Assembly (NCBI GenBank): GCA_949316235.1
Contig: OX438741.1
Span: 23,216,324-23,280,323 of the forward strand
Length of the DNA stretch: 64,000 nt
Reading direction: 5' to 3'
From: Oegoconia quadripuncta
Lineage: Eukaryota; Arthropoda; Insecta; Lepidoptera; Autostichidae
Positions 1 to 52,447 of this stretch are shown here, piece by piece. Numbering within the stretch: position 1 is the first letter of the stretch; every line of letters starts with the position of its first letter. The position numbers and the translations under genes are program-made. The notes beneath the pieces are model-generated. The model worked only from the letters and a program-made list of their open reading frames with translations. It did not search any database and was not told the DNA's origin.

Positions 1-2155
1 TTGTTTTTGTTAACAATGCTATGTTGGGAAATTTTTCTAAAACTATTGACATTTTAATTTTGTTGTACACAGTTAATATTCTACAGTGTTTAAACAATTA
101 CTCATTATTTTCCTTATACTTATTTTTTATATATATTGGTACAATATTTTTAAGTAGACTAAGTTGTAGCTTATATAAGCTATCCATATATGTTTTATAA
201 GTACGCCCATAACTACCCAGTCCGTAACTAATTAGAGAATCTGCTAGAGACAAGTACAACATGCGGAGTATGTTATAGGGTAGCTTGTATTTAAGTATAG
301 CAAATTTGGCATTGATTGATCTAAGTTTGTTACATACATTTTCGATATGTGGGCCCCAGTTAAAATTTTGATCGATAATCAATCCGAGATATGTGTGTTG
401 TTTTACTATCTCGATAGGCTTACATTTACATGCCAATTGTTGGATCAGGGTATGTAAACATTTGTGGTAGTGTGCTATGATGGTAGGGACATGGGGGGTT
501 TTCATATAAGGTGATCGTATGTGTATGGCTTTGGTTTTATCGGCATTTATTGTCAATCCGACGTCGTGAGCCCATTTGCACAGTATATTAAAGTTTTTTT
601 GAATTGTTATATTTGCTTCCTCCATGTTCCTTCCATGACTCACTAGACACGTGTCGTCTGCAAATTGATACACTGAGCCCTCCGGGAAGATGTTACACAT
701 ATCATTTACGTACAGTAAGTACTCAGTTGGTGCTAAAATGGAGCCCTGTGCGGTGCCCTGTACAGTACGTATTTCGTTACTTTGACTATTTCCCAGGCGT
801 ACTACTGTGCGACGGTTTTTATGATAGTCTTGGAACCATCTAAGTAGAGGACCCCGTATACCATTCTGTTCTAGTTTAGAAAAAAGTGTGGAATACTGCA
901 AGGCATCAAAAGCTTTGCTGAAGTCGATGAAGACAACGAGCACCTGTTCTCGATTGTTCAGGTACCCGTTCACCTCATCGACGAAATTGAACAATAGTTG
1001 AGAGGTATTTCGTCCTTTTTGGAATCCGTATTGCTTCTCGTTTATTATTTTATTAATTGACAAATACTTATTTATCTCATTGCCGAAATATCTCTCAACT
1101 ATTTTGTCAATGCTAGATAAGATAGTTATCGGTCTATAATTATTAATATCATTATAAGATCCTTTTTTGTGTACCGGTCGGATAATACCTATTTTTAACA
1201 AGTCGGGGTAGGAGGACGTAGCTATACATGTATTTATTAAATGTGTTATAACTGGGGTAATTTCTTCATTTATACATATTATGTCACGTGTGCGTATATT
1301 ATCTATACCGGGGCTTTTTTTCTTGTTTAAGTGCTTAATGATCGTAAATATAACATTGTTGGTAGCTCGCTTCAATCTCATTGATATATTTGTGTCGGTT
1401 GTGCAACTATTTTGCGCTAACAATGGTATGTTGCAGCTTGTACATATATTTTTCACATTTTCATTAAAACCTTGAGCGAATTTATTACAAAGGGAGTTTG
1501 AGCTTAATTTAAAATGCTTCCTAATTACGTCGTCAATTGATTTTGATACCTTGCCACATATACGGTTAATTATAGACCAAATCTTACGAGGATTTTTGAA
1601 GTTGATAGACACTTCCTCCTTTATTGATTTATTTCTTATTTTATTTATATATTTGTTTGTTTTATTTCTGTATGTATTATAAAGTAATCTTTTTTCTTTA
1701 TTTGCATGATCTTTTTGCCATATTTTTAATAACTCTGATTTTTTTCTTACTCATATATATTATTCTATTATTTACCCAAATACAGTCCTGTCGTTTGTCT
1801 AAATTAATTTTTACATTCATTTTACATTTATCGTATATCTCACTAAATTTATTTACTATGTATTTTAGAATATCACTGGGGTTTTGTAATTCTAAAGCAG
1901 GTTTCCAATCAATATTTCGTAATTCGCACTGTAACTTATCGAGATCGAGTCGAGTTTGGTTCTTAAAGTTAGCTTTCTTTATGTGCGTATTTTTCCACTA
2001 TAACACACCCCGTTATGAAGTGGTCTGCAATCGAGTCGTTTATTACTGCTGTATGCATTTCTCTGTAGTTGTTTATTCGTGTAAATATATGGTCTATGCA
2101 GGACTTCGTAATTAGATTGCCTTTGCTTTCTATGCGTGTATATTGATTGATTCCT
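1..2155 (-). mobile_element. 5'-truncated non-LTR retrotransposon (Jockey/CR1-like LINE)
   Basis: The minus strand carries a long reverse transcriptase ORF (98-1612). Upstream of it, at about 1980-2150, is the end of an apurinic-like endonuclease domain with the C-terminal motif SCIDHIF. The element is cut off inside the endonuclease near 2155, which is the usual 5' truncation of LINEs. ORF2 is broken: the frame shifts in an A-run near 1742, so endonuclease/linker and reverse transcriptase are out of frame. The 3' UTR lies below 98 and may run past the window start. The clade assignment (Jockey/CR1 side of the I superfamily) is from domain style only. Confidence 0.85.
98..1612 (-). pseudogene. 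LINE ORF2 reverse transcriptase fragment
   Basis: This 504-residue stretch of a reverse transcriptase copies LINE RNA at the target site. It shows the fingers/palm motifs in order: a region ending NNYRPITILSS, then QYGFQKGRNTSQ, then FIDFSKAFDAL, then GTAQGSILAPTEYLLYVND, then the catalytic FADD box (YQFADDTCLV), then the thumb. The stop is at the low-coordinate end. The first Met is internal to the domain, so the true ORF2 start is upstream. The frame connecting to the endonuclease is lost at an A-rich stretch near 1742. No other stops interrupt this part, so the copy is fairly young but not autonomous. Confidence 0.85.
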
Positions 2156-2427
2156 ATTGATTGATGATTGATATAAAACCTTCTAGCAAACTTACTATAG
2201 ATATAGGTATATATATATAATGTTCTTTCAGCTAGTTAATTCAGCTAACTTAGAGCTGCATTAATAAATCGATCTTGAGATTGAGACTATTTTCTTAATA
2301 CTCTTTTAATATGCAACAGATTTTCAAGCATCAACTTAAGGTTATGTCAATCTTGAGAACGGTTTATTAGTACGCTAAGTCTTATACACATCAAAACGTA
2401 GTACAAAGTATTATAAGATCAAGTGGT

Positions 2428-2433
2428 TTTATT
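2428..2433 (-). terminator. candidate poly(A) signal (AATAAA) of the unknown gene
   Basis: On the minus strand AATAAA occurs about 150 nt beyond the stop codon at 2584. It is the nearest canonical hexamer I see, but the sequence is AT-rich and a chance match is possible. Confidence 0.3.
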
Positions 2434-2583
2434 AACAAATTTTTGATCTTCATTTCATTTCTTTTTTTTTAACTAATACAAACATTACAATACATTACTT
2501 GACTATTATTTATCACAAACATAGAATGAACAATCAGATATTAGTATCACTTATAATACAAATTACACACATGCACAATTATA

Positions 2584-3102
2584 TCAATTAATTTTGGGAC
2601 CCATATCCTTAATAGCATTATGATAAGCCCATCTTATACGTGAAAGTTGAGATTTTAAACTTGACATTTTGTGTAAGAATCCAAGCACTTTCTCTTTTTG
2701 GTAAGGTCTTACTTCCGTTGAAATGAGCTCTAGCCTGTCTATAGCTATTAATATTTCTAATCGAAGTCTTTCGCAGATGTCTTGATAGTTGGTTATAGTT
2801 GAGGCATTAGGTGAAGTTTCTAATGGTTCTTGTTTCCTCAAGTTTGTAAATAGTTCATCGAGCTGCAGAAGAAAACTTTCAAATATTAGTAGCATCATCT
2901 TATGACAATCAGGTAGACCCTCTTTACTTGTGTCCTGAGGACTGTCTTCTTGATTAAGAAGTGCCTTCAAACTGGAATCTTCATTGGTAGTTGCCCGCTT
3001 GATACCTTTTAAGAGAATTCTACTTTCTATTACCGGTGACAAGCTCTTCAGTCTCCTTGATGATTTCTTTGGTTCAGATTCTATCTTGTTATGGTTCATT
3101 TT
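2584..3102 (-). CDS. terminal exon of an unrecognised gene (helical protein)
   Basis: This is an open exon with a good 3' splice site immediately before it (ATATTACAG ending at 3103) and an ATG at 3099-3097. Translation from that ATG gives 171 residues. The first ~25 are basic and serine-rich (KKSSRRLK). The next ~50 are acidic/polar (NEDSSLKALLNQEDSPQD). The last ~100 look alpha-helical with heptad-like leucines (LLIFESFLLQLDELFTNL, then ICERLRLEILIAIDRLELI). I see no known catalytic motif and do not recognise the family. Codon use is not repeat-like. The exon is in frame (phase 0) with the candidate upstream exon at 3607-3868, so the ATG may be an internal methionine. Confidence 0.5.
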   Translation of the reverse strand, partial: KMNHNKIESEPKKSSRRLKSLSPVIESRILLKGIKRATTNEDSSLKALLNQEDSPQDTSKEGLPDCHKMMLLIFESFLLQLDELFTNLRKQEPLETSPNASTITNYQDICERLRLEILIAIDRLELISTEVRPYQKEKVLGFLHKMSSLKSQLSRIRWAYHNAIKDMGPKIN

Positions 3103-3324
3103 CTGTAATATAAATATGTAAATTTGATACTTAATAATGGGGTAATTTTTCTTACTAAAGACGAACAAAGATACAAAAATTTTGATTACCAACTGACAAG
3201 TTGACAACCATTGTATAACATTTTAATACCTCCGCCCATAGAGATACTCAAAGAGAACGCAATAAAACAAAGAACACTTCTATTTCAGACTTCAATCACG
3301 CTTTTTTATTACAAGTTTATTTGA

Positions 3325-3541
3325 CGACCGGTTTGGTGTAGTGCATGGTTAGAAACTCTGCTGCTATACCAAAAGGTCGCGGATTCGAATCCCGCTAGGG
3401 GCATATGTTTGTATGATAAATATGGACATGTGTACCCGAGTTATGGATGTTTTTCATTTGTATATGTATTTATTTACAAAAAAAAAAAGTATTTGTGTAG
3501 TTTATCAACCATCTGGTATCTATAATACAAGCCTAGTTGCT
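3325..3541 (+). mobile_element. tRNA-derived SINE, family S1 (plus copy)
   Basis: The head carries a tRNA-like A box (GGTTTGGTGTAGTG) and B box (GGATTCGAATCCCGC), followed by the family-specific body 'aggggcatatgtttg' and a tail ending 'ataatacaagcctagttgct'. Other members are at 12381-12666, 18107-18392 and 43520-43850. It lies in the intron between the two candidate exons of the unknown gene and abuts the coding-looking sequence on its right. Confidence 0.8.
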
Positions 3542-3606
3542 GTCTGTATATGTCCGAGGATAGTTTGCAATTTAAGTAATGTATGTAAGTCGTCCGTTTC
3601 ATTTAC

Positions 3607-3868
3607 ATAGCGTTTTTCAACCACACGTGTTGATGTCAGAGTGAAATTTGGAATATTTATGTAAGTTCGGTGACAATGCAACTTTATGGTACCATCGAGC
3701 TGATCCGATGATGGAGCCGCGATGTAGAAATTTGAACCTGATGGCAATGATAGTCGAATTTGGGCTAGTTTGTTTTTGTTGCCATGACTACTTTCACAAA
3801 TGACGAGGGTCTTGAAGATGGAGCCAGAAGAATGCCACTGGAACTCCTTGATGGACTTTATTACTCGT
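3607..3868 (-). CDS. candidate upstream exon of the unrecognised gene
   Basis: This open stretch of 87 codons is bounded by a plausible acceptor (GGTACATAG, at 3871-3869) and a donor (GTAAAT from 3606). Joining it to the exon at 3102-2584 preserves the frame (phase 0 at that junction). The residues (IFKTLVICESSHGNKNKLAQ, then SGSNFYIAAPSSDQLDG) look like a beta-rich globular segment. I do not recognise the family. The 5' end needs two bases from a further exon, which I could not find. Open reading continues into the SINE at the lower side, so the exact donor is uncertain. Confidence 0.35.
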
Positions 3869-4191
3869 CTATGTACCAAAATAATATGTGATAATCATAA
3901 TGGAACATTAAAAGCTTGTTCTTAAAATTATTTTTAATGTAGGACTTATTTTATTACTTAGCAAAATATACTTGCGTGACACAAGGGTAGGTAATGTGAG
4001 TTGTACCCGTGATTGGTGCATAGCTCCCAATAATTAGCAATCTTATCTCAAATAGCCGGAATACAACAACTCTCAAAAACAACAACAAACAATATAAGAA
4101 CAAGAATAAGAAAACTTTATTTGATCCATTTAGCGGCACTTATACAATACATTTATGTACAATACATTACAATACATACTATACAATACAA

Positions 4192-4302
4192 TGGGGTTTC
4201 CGGGTCAGTACGCTTCCACCTTCGACCTCATCTTCACTTAACATCAGGTGTGATTGAGATCAAGTACCAACCCGTTGTGCATAAAATAAATAAAAAAAAA
4301 CT
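4192..4302 (+). mobile_element. SINE family S2, 3' end only
   Basis: It matches the S2 tail: 'ggggtttccgggtcagtacg', 'cttcgacctcatcttcact', then 'aacccgttgtgcataaa' and a short A-rich end. The 5' tRNA-like head is missing. A short run of ATACA units lies just before it. Confidence 0.75.
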
Positions 4303-5642
4303 CTATTATACTACTCTAGTATTTTGTGCTCAAAAGCGAGATTGATTATTACTTTAGGATGCTTTAGGTATACGTAGGTACGTATACCTATACGTATGCA
4401 TGAGTATTTATCTTTTGATAAGATATGACAAACAGGTAAGGTAGCTGACCTGTGGGAAAATTAGCACCACCACATAGAAACTGTAACATTTAACATGAAA
4501 GGAACAGGTTGTGGTAGCTCGCTCGATGTTATGTGGTTCGTACATTATTTAATACGATACCGCAATACCTACATCGTTCTAAGTAAACGTTCCTTTATCA
4601 ATAAGTACCCACATTTCAAGGAAATATTTGCTTAGGTCTTCATATTCGAAACCACGTGCCGCGAACATTCTGCGAATTGTGCGTCAATCTGAAGAAAACA
4701 TATCGATCGATAGGAGTTTTATTTATTTTTTATATCAAACAAATCATTCTTTATATTGTAGGTTCACTAAAAATAGATTAGGCCACATTAGGTAAGTAAT
4801 TACCAAAATCTTATATGTCGTCCAACGGACTTACGCGAGGCATAGTAGGTACCTAGTACGCTAGCGCCATTGTCCCGCTGTCCAAAATTAGGTGCCAGTT
4901 CACAGATCTCCGGAGGAGTGATCCAGTTTTTTTTTGTATCAAACGAGCGAAGGCCCAATGTCTCAACTGCAAACTCCGCAAACTCTATCTATATCTTTAA
5001 GATTGGTCTAAATATATAAATTGTCAATTAAGGTTTTCTTTTATTGGTCGCAATTAAATAGAAATGCAAGGAAACCGTATAAGTCTATCAAGCAAACTCT
5101 ATTTTTTCTTATCTATCTGACACCATTTTACGTACACTATTTATAGGTAACGTTGTTTGTAGATTGTCCCTTTTACCGTCATGTCTTGGTAAGTTGAAAC
5201 TAGCGAAGGCCACCACTAAAAGCCTTTAGACCGGGCAGACAACGTCGAACTTTGTAAATTGTTGTTATAAGCTCCATGTCCTCGGAGGATCGCGCCGTAG
5301 GTAAATTGAGTTAATAATGCATAAAAAAACCCTTTAAGTTGGTACATAATAAAATAACTTTAGATAAACAATTTTCCTATAACAACTTTTTATGTTTTGA
5401 AGCCTCATTCATCCCAGTTTTAATGGTTATCGTCGTACCTAAAAACTGGTTAAAAGCGATTCTAAATCAGGCGCTCAGGGTTTCGTCTCAACCATAATCG
5501 GTTTAAGAGGGTTTATCCGTCAAATTTTGAAGTTAAAATTTTTCTAAATGAATAGATATATAGGTTCAAAATATCGAATTTCAAAGAAAACTATGGAAAA
5601 CTTAAAATCTATCTAACTTAGAGTCAATACTCTTTTTCAAAA

Positions 5643-5858
5643 ATGTTCTCTACTAACTTTACTACAGAGATATGTACGTGGTTTATTGGATTATTTTTTT
5701 GGATTGGAATTTGGACGTGCTGTAGAGACCCTCTTAAACGTTTAAAGAAACATAAAGACAGTTATATTGAGGCACAGATGCGAGATAAAGTGATAAGTAA
5801 GTGTCCAGGACATTTCATAAAGTTTATTTATCGGACAGCAAAACAAGTTATATTGTAA
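5643..5858 (+). CDS. small ORF with one predicted membrane segment (uncertain)
   Basis: A 71-codon ORF starts with ATG in a moderate context. Residues about 11-26 (CTWFIGLFFWIGIWTC) would form a single hydrophobic segment. They are followed by a basic tail (DPLKRLKKHK) and further polar residues. I do not recognise it. It stands alone, has no visible splice sites and could be chance or a remnant of a longer gene. Confidence 0.15.
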   Translation: MFSTNFTTEICTWFIGLFFWIGIWTCCRDPLKRLKKHKDSYIEAQMRDKVISKCPGHFIKFIYRTAKQVIL

Positions 5859-6035
5859 AAGTCTTTTGCGGAGATCTTTAAAACTGTATTTGTTGGGGGC
5901 ATCGTTTTATTGTAAAGACTATTGTAAAGACTACGAGACTGTAAGAAAGTAGAGACTACTAGTTAAAATTATTTTACTTTGTAGATAAACTATTAATGTA
6001 ATTTTGTCGATAAAGTCTAGCATTTTTCATAAAAT

Positions 6036-6450
6036 GGAGCGGCCATGGAGCGTTCTGCATCGCCGTTCATGGAAGGATTTGCCCTAATCGCCACGCTGGG
6101 CAGGCGGGTCGATTTCAGGTGTATTGTGAGCTCCACATAATTCATGCTGCTGCCTATCAGTGTCTCATCATCTCAGCCTGTAAAAATCCCACTGCAGGGA
6201 TATAGGCCTTCCCTTGTATAATGAGCGAGTACGGGCCAGCACGCTGGCTAATTGCGGGTGGGGACTTCACATGCCTTAGAATTATTACCCAGGCATGCAG
6301 GTTTCCTCACGATGTTTTCCTTCACCGTTTAAGAGCAGTCGGATAAATACACATAAGTAATGAAATTAAATTGAAAACTCATTGGTACATGGCCTGCCTG
6401 GGAATCGAACCCGGACCTCCCAAAGCTAAGCCACCGAGACGCTCTTATCA
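6036..6450 (-). mobile_element. tRNA-derived SINE, family S3
   Basis: Read on the minus strand, it has a B-box-like GGGTTCGATTCCCAGGCAGG near 6405. It then has the lepidopteran SINE body 'aaacatcgtgaggaaacctg', and towards 6185 the 'cccactgcagggatatagg' block. It is degenerate and has no clear target-site duplication. Confidence 0.7.
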
Positions 6451-7036
6451 GTGTCTATTGCCTACTATTTAGTCGCCTTTTATGACATCCACGGACAGAG
6501 ACGAGTTGGCCCTATTTTACTCTAACTGCACACGAGCATAATTATTATTAAAATGGATTAATTATTTTTTAATATTCGCAACTAACACCTTCTATTGGAT
6601 GGTTTAAGGGCCGCCTGTCACAAGGCAGCCTCTCTCAAAGTGAGTGCTTTCGAAGCGGTATTTTAAGCGCTCAAGTGCTTGTGTAGTAAAAGTCGGAAGA
6701 TGATGGACCTTTTTATCCATTTGGAACAATTTTCATGACTCCTAAATGAAGTTGAGAAGGAATTATTTGGTAATGTACTTATTTTAAGAGGCGTTCAACA
6801 ACTTCAGTCTGTAAGTCTGAAATTATACAACATAAACTTAGACAGCACGATACTAGCATAAGCTATACCTCCTGGGTGTGCAAGTAAGAAAATAATATTT
6901 TATGGCAGTGCAGGAAAAAGAAAACGAACACAATGCTATTGTAACCTGCTTTGAATGACAGGTCGTCACAAGTCGTTACATGTGATACGAAATCTCGCAG
7001 TAATTTTGCCACTTTGTCAGTTCACGTCCAGTTTAA

Positions 7037-7107
7037 CAAATTAAAATTCCTCTTTATTCTTTTATATCTTTGGTAGATACAAATGAATAAAGAGGAATTT
7101 TGATTTG
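7037..7107. repeat. imperfect hairpin, 23-bp arms
   Basis: Arms 7037-7059 and 7085-7107 are inverted repeats matching at 22 of 23 positions, with a 25-nt loop. The core is 'aaaattcctctttattc' and its reverse complement. It may be a MITE remnant or a transcribed hairpin. Confidence 0.7.
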
Positions 7108-7737
7108 TCTACATTTTGATTTGATACGTACATCGTTAGTATAATTTAAGCTTATGATATAAAATGATTCTTAAAAAAACACAGTAGACAGGTAATAGAA
7201 TTTTCCAAATTTTATTGTTTAGTTGTTTTTAAGACTGCAAATAGCTAATGTGTCTTGTATCGTTCTACTACTGTAAGTTGTGGAATGAATGAATTAGGTT
7301 ACCCTCTGATATATTCCATCTCGTGTCAGGCTTCCATCACATCAAACATCACACATCCATCACACACACATTGGAGAGACGCTACAGATCATTACTAGCC
7401 TGCAGGAGAGTTTCTTTTTTGTAGGGACTGTATTCTTTTCCATTCCCTGAATATCAATTTAGAAAAATGCACGGGATGGAAACCAAGATACTCGTAACTG
7501 ATAACTAAGTGAAATCACAGTATGTATCAATAATAACAAGTGATTACGCCTATGACTTACCCCGGACACCTTTAGGACTTTTCTAGCGGTAAGAATAAAT
7601 TCTGGGTTTGTCCATAATATCTATCATGCTAGAGCACTTCTACCATAAACTTCAGCTAGAGTGGTGGTAAAGAACGCTCTGTGCATAGACCAATAAGGAT
7701 AGATACATATTTAACTTCTTATACCTAATATTAAAGG

Positions 7738-7953
7738 CCGTGATTTTTGGCACACGGGTAGAGTACCTGTCCGTGATATTATAAAAATGTTTTATAATAA
7801 ATCGGTAGCTTGCCTTATATATAATATTAATTTAATATTGTAGGTTTTATAACTAAATACCTATACTATACCTAAAGCAAGCTACGGAATTGTTAGAAAA
7901 CATTTTTATTGTATTACTGATGGGTACTCTATCCTTCTACAAAAAAAATCAGG
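7738..7953. mobile_element. MITE with ~80-bp degenerate terminal inverted repeats
   Basis: The left end 'ccgtgatttttggcac' and right end 'aaaaaaaatcagg' are inverted repeats. They share 'gggtagagtacc' versus 'gggtactctatcc', 'aaaaatgtttt' and 'gtagcttgc' blocks over about 80 bp each. There is no coding capacity. A half copy is at 44541-44620. Confidence 0.65.
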
Positions 7954-9221
7954 ACTTTAGATTATATTACAGCACAAAAATTACGTATTTTTACTGGACT
8001 GTCAGTACAGCACAGCAAGCGCGTCGCAGCATACGACTTTGTAATCAATGACATATTATGGAAGATGGATGACACACCGGCACTTAACACTATAGTCATG
8101 TGCCAGTGGGAGTCAATATGACATCCAAGTGGATTTATTGACTGGTGATTAGGTAATTTAGGATTCTTTTTGTCGTGAATCGTACCTAGCTAGCTAGGTG
8201 ACTGGTTCATACATTCCGTAGCGGGGCATATAGACATACGTGTGAAACTTACTTTGTTATAGCTGAAATCACATTGGAACCTACAGTTGGAATATTAGAA
8301 ACAACTTTTATAAGAATATCATATTTATTTAAATAGTGGAAGTCATACAAGATACATTATAATGGCACTTCGTTCCTCAGCTACCAGAGAAAATTTAATG
8401 CTAATTACTTAAACCTAATTAATGTACTCACTTAAAACAAGAAATACGAAAATACTGATTACATGGAATCTTCTAGACGTTTCTCTCTACAAAGGGCGTC
8501 CGCTGCGGTGAGCTACCTATTATGAGTCCTCTGCGCATAGTGTGACGATTCACTTTGCATGTCACCCGCGTCCGGCGAGAGACAGTACAAATGAGTTGCG
8601 ATCTCATATATCGCCGTTTTCAATCCTCATATATAAATCATTCATGGAAAAATGTAATTCCGAGTTAGCGACTAGTTAGGTATCTACTTAGATATTTTGT
8701 ATATTTTGTAGATACGGTGTTCTGATAAATTAAATTGCCACAATGCTGCTAGGAAATTGATTTCTTAAAATATTCAGAGCGAAATTGTGAAATCCCAAAA
8801 TAACATTTGTAAAGTAGCGCTTGCCTGATATAAGTCAAGTTATCTCAAACACAATGATGAAACTTTGCATACCGTCTAACTCAACGATAATCATTTGCTT
8901 AAATTGAACGCTGATCAACTGCAAATTAAATAACCCTAAACTCGTCCCGGTTAAGCCGGTAAACTTTATCGACTTACTTAACTTTAAGTTTTTAGCCCTG
9001 AAATTTCTTAAGTAGGTGCTTCCTTCATTGTTAATGTTTTTTAACAAAATACGCTAAACACTCTGCTGATGATATGTTTAGAGGTTTTTGTACTAAGGGA
9101 GTCTGATGTTTGTAGCTATATAAAACTATTATCAGTTAACGCTGCAAAACGTAAGAGCTTTTATAGTTGGGGACGCCATACTTTTCTCTGTTGCCGTGTG
9201 GACCTTATTTACAAATATGTT

Positions 9222-9227
9222 TTTATT
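9222..9227 (-). terminator. poly(A) signal of the ADAMTS gene
   Basis: AATAAA on the minus strand, about 110 nt after the stop codon at 9337-9335. It is the first canonical hexamer downstream. Confidence 0.6.
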
Positions 9228-9334
9228 TACCACAAATTTGGATTAATTCCTTTCATTTCCGGGATACTACATTTTAATCAGACTACAGACAAAACAACAA
9301 TCATTTTAAAGCCTTTACAAAAATCGTAAAAAGT

Positions 9335-50225
<40,891 letters not shown>

Positions 50226-50228
50226 CTA

Positions 50229-50940
50229 AAGTCAAAGTCAAAAAATGCTTTATTTTGTAGGAACACCTTAATAGTTAACTTTTACATTTTTTAAGCTATT
50301 GCTTGTTCAAAAGGCAATTTTCCTCTGAGAAGAACAAGCAAGAAACTCGAGAGGTTGCTCATTTTAAAAACAGGTTTTTATATTCCAAAAAGGCACAATA
50401 ATATTTCATTATTATGTGAAATAGCCTGGCACGCGAGCTGATTATGTCCATGGATGTTTATCATGGAAATAGTCTGATTTTTTATAATATGCTTTCATAA
50501 AAAGTTTCCGTTTTATTAAAATTTATTGAAAGGAAGATTTTGTATATCAACAGGAACCTTATTGAAAAAGCGTATACATAACCTTTTGATTGAATTACCG
50601 TCTTTGCGGAGGCGACTTATGTGACCCGCAAGTTTATCATTATGATATTATATTATGTATTGAAGGCCCTTGATGTTTGGGCTCCTAAACACTTGTGTTT
50701 GGGATGTTTCTGACCTCCCAATTTGAGATGGTTATCATGATACTACTATGTATATACACTAGGCACCGCTTCCGTGGCTCAATGTAAACATCATTGGGTT
50801 TACGAATCGGAGGTCGCGGGTTCGATCCCCAGCGGGGTACATGTTTAAGTACTCTGTTTAGTTGGTGTTATCACTTTTTTCCTAAATGATACTATATATT
50901 TTTGAACATAGATTTTCAAAAATGTACTGTGACGAAAAGA
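50229..50940 (-). mobile_element. 5'-truncated Jockey-like LINE, copy 1, abutting an ADAMTS exon
   Basis: Minus strand: ORF2 end reading FFNKVPVDIQNLPFN-like at about 50535-50580 and KAYYK, then a 3' UTR with 'aacctctcgagtttcttgct' and a tail of TTTGAC units ending at the splice acceptor. It is about the same element as 54795-55385. A truncated SINE/repeat B block (about 50660-50875) is nested inside. Confidence 0.8.
50763..50875 (+). mobile_element. SINE family S2, head only, nested in LINE
   Basis: 'ggcaccgcttccgtggctca', B box GGTTCGATCCCCAGCGGGGT, then 'acatgtttaagtactctgtt' and break-off at 'ttggtgttatcac'. Confidence 0.8.
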
Positions 50941-51454
50941 AAAAAAAAACAAGAACCTCCGATTGTACGTTTCTCCTAACTTGACGAAATTTTACGGTCA
51001 ATCCTTTAGATTGCAAGCTATTCGGCTTTGGAACTAACTACGTGATTCAGTTAGACGTGCTCAGTCACTGAATATTTCAAGGCTCAAGTGAAGGAGATGT
51101 ATCAGGCCCTCTAGTTCCTCTATCTCTCTTTTCACTTGCCTTCTCATGATTTCATCTCTGAAATTAATTACCGTATACCGAGTTTCGTTCCATACTCGCA
51201 TTAATTACTGTGTGCTTAGTTACGTACTATTCTATTTATTAAGTATAAATTTAAATATAGGCACATAATTAATATAGTACTAACATAATATAGGTATATA
51301 TTATATTTATTATTGTTTACATATATTATGTATGTATGTTGCTATGTATTCAATTAACGCATGTATTTATATGGGTAATTTATTTACTTTATTAAAATTA
51401 GCTTATCGCACACGCTACCTACCTAACATGTGCGTAATGCTTCCTAACCCAAAG

Positions 51455-51555
51455 GTTGCCTGGAAGAGATCGCTTTTAGTGATAAGGCCGCCAAATTGTT
51501 CTGCCCCTTTTTTGTTTATGTTTCTTATTGTTTTGCAATAAAGAATATTTTGTTT
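51455..51555 (+). mobile_element. LINE 3' tail
   Basis: 'gcctggaagagatcgctttt', 'agtgataaggccgccaaatt', ending 'gcaataaagaatattttg'. Plus orientation. Confidence 0.55.
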
Positions 51556-51854
51556 GTAACAACTCACTGGCAACATGGCTAAACGCGATTTGCATGGAAA
51601 TGTTTTTAATATTGCGCTGGGTAAATTGGTTAGCGACTTTATCGTTAACAAGTTATAAGCTCTGTAACGATGACGCTACTGCGTTAGTTTCTTTATTCAT
51701 AATAGATTATCGATTGTCCTCAGTGTAAGCCAAGGCTTTAGGAAACTTTGTTATGATTACTACTGGCAAATTCGCGGTAGCTTTTTGCTCTCTAAACATT
51801 AACACTCACTGCAGCCTTATGCCTGATTTTGGATTCCATTACTTACCTTCTCAT

Positions 51855-52150
51855 TTGCCAAGGCCCAAGGTGGCAATAGCGTCACTTAGGGCACCGTTTA
51901 CCACCAGTAGGTACAGCCAGCTGCAGAGAAACCAGACCCCTCCTACTTACAATCATTATGTGAATAGGGGGGGGTCTTGTTTCTCTGCAGCTGACTGTAC
52001 ATATTCACCCTTAAATTCTTTCTTTAATTAGTCTGGGGTCCAAGGTAGCAATAGAGTCACGTAGGGCACCGTCTACCTTCAGTAGGCGCCGTGCAGAGTA
52101 CCACTGTTGATCGTGACACAGGAAATTCAGTGGGAGGAGCATGGAGGCGG
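51855..52150 (+). mobile_element. R1-clade LINE 3' UTR fragment with hairpin insertion
   Basis: 'gtagggcaccgtctaccttc', 'agtaggcgccgtgcagagta' and 'ccactgttgatc' are the R1 3' UTR seen at 12758 and 15010, here in plus orientation. A partial duplicate of its start (51865-51910, 'aaggtggcaatagcgtcact') precedes a 90-bp hairpin. Confidence 0.7.
51911..52000. repeat. near-perfect 90-bp hairpin
   Basis: Arms 51911-51943 and 51967-52000 ('gtacagccagctgcagagaa' and its complement) match except for a few bases. It is sited between two pieces of an R1 3' UTR. Confidence 0.8.
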
Positions 52151-52447
52151 GTAATGTCCTCGATGTAAAACTTAGGTAAGTCAGATAATGATATTACCCA
52201 GAACAGACCAACAATATTTATTCATAAAACCTTATCTTTCATCTCCTCAGAATCACAAAATTCCGCAACTCCATTTGGTCGTTTCCAATATTCCCCCAGC
52301 AAACAGTAAGAAACAATAAAATTATTGTCCCTTTTTTCATGAGCCTCTGAGAGCTTCATTTCAAGGAGATTAGAGTCTTTTGGCTATAAAATGTAAACAT
52401 TACTTTTTATATCTACTGTGGCGTAGTAAATAGGTAGGTATACATAA

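Larger units (their letters stand above)
3880..9221. other. intergenic stretch between the unknown gene and the ADAMTS 3' end
   Basis: It holds SINE pieces (4192-4302, 6036-6450), a short ORF (5643-5858), a hairpin (7037-7107) and a MITE (7738-7953). In 4303-5640, 6480-7036, 7108-7737 and 7954-9221 I see no coding exon or repeat I can name. Confidence 0.6.

Noticed and set aside
3331..3405. tRNA gene (A and B boxes present)
   Set aside because: The box pair belongs to SINE family S1. It continues into a conserved non-tRNA body and recurs at three other sites. The same holds for the S2 heads at 14225-14310, 37020-37106, 50763-50850 and 54312-54400.
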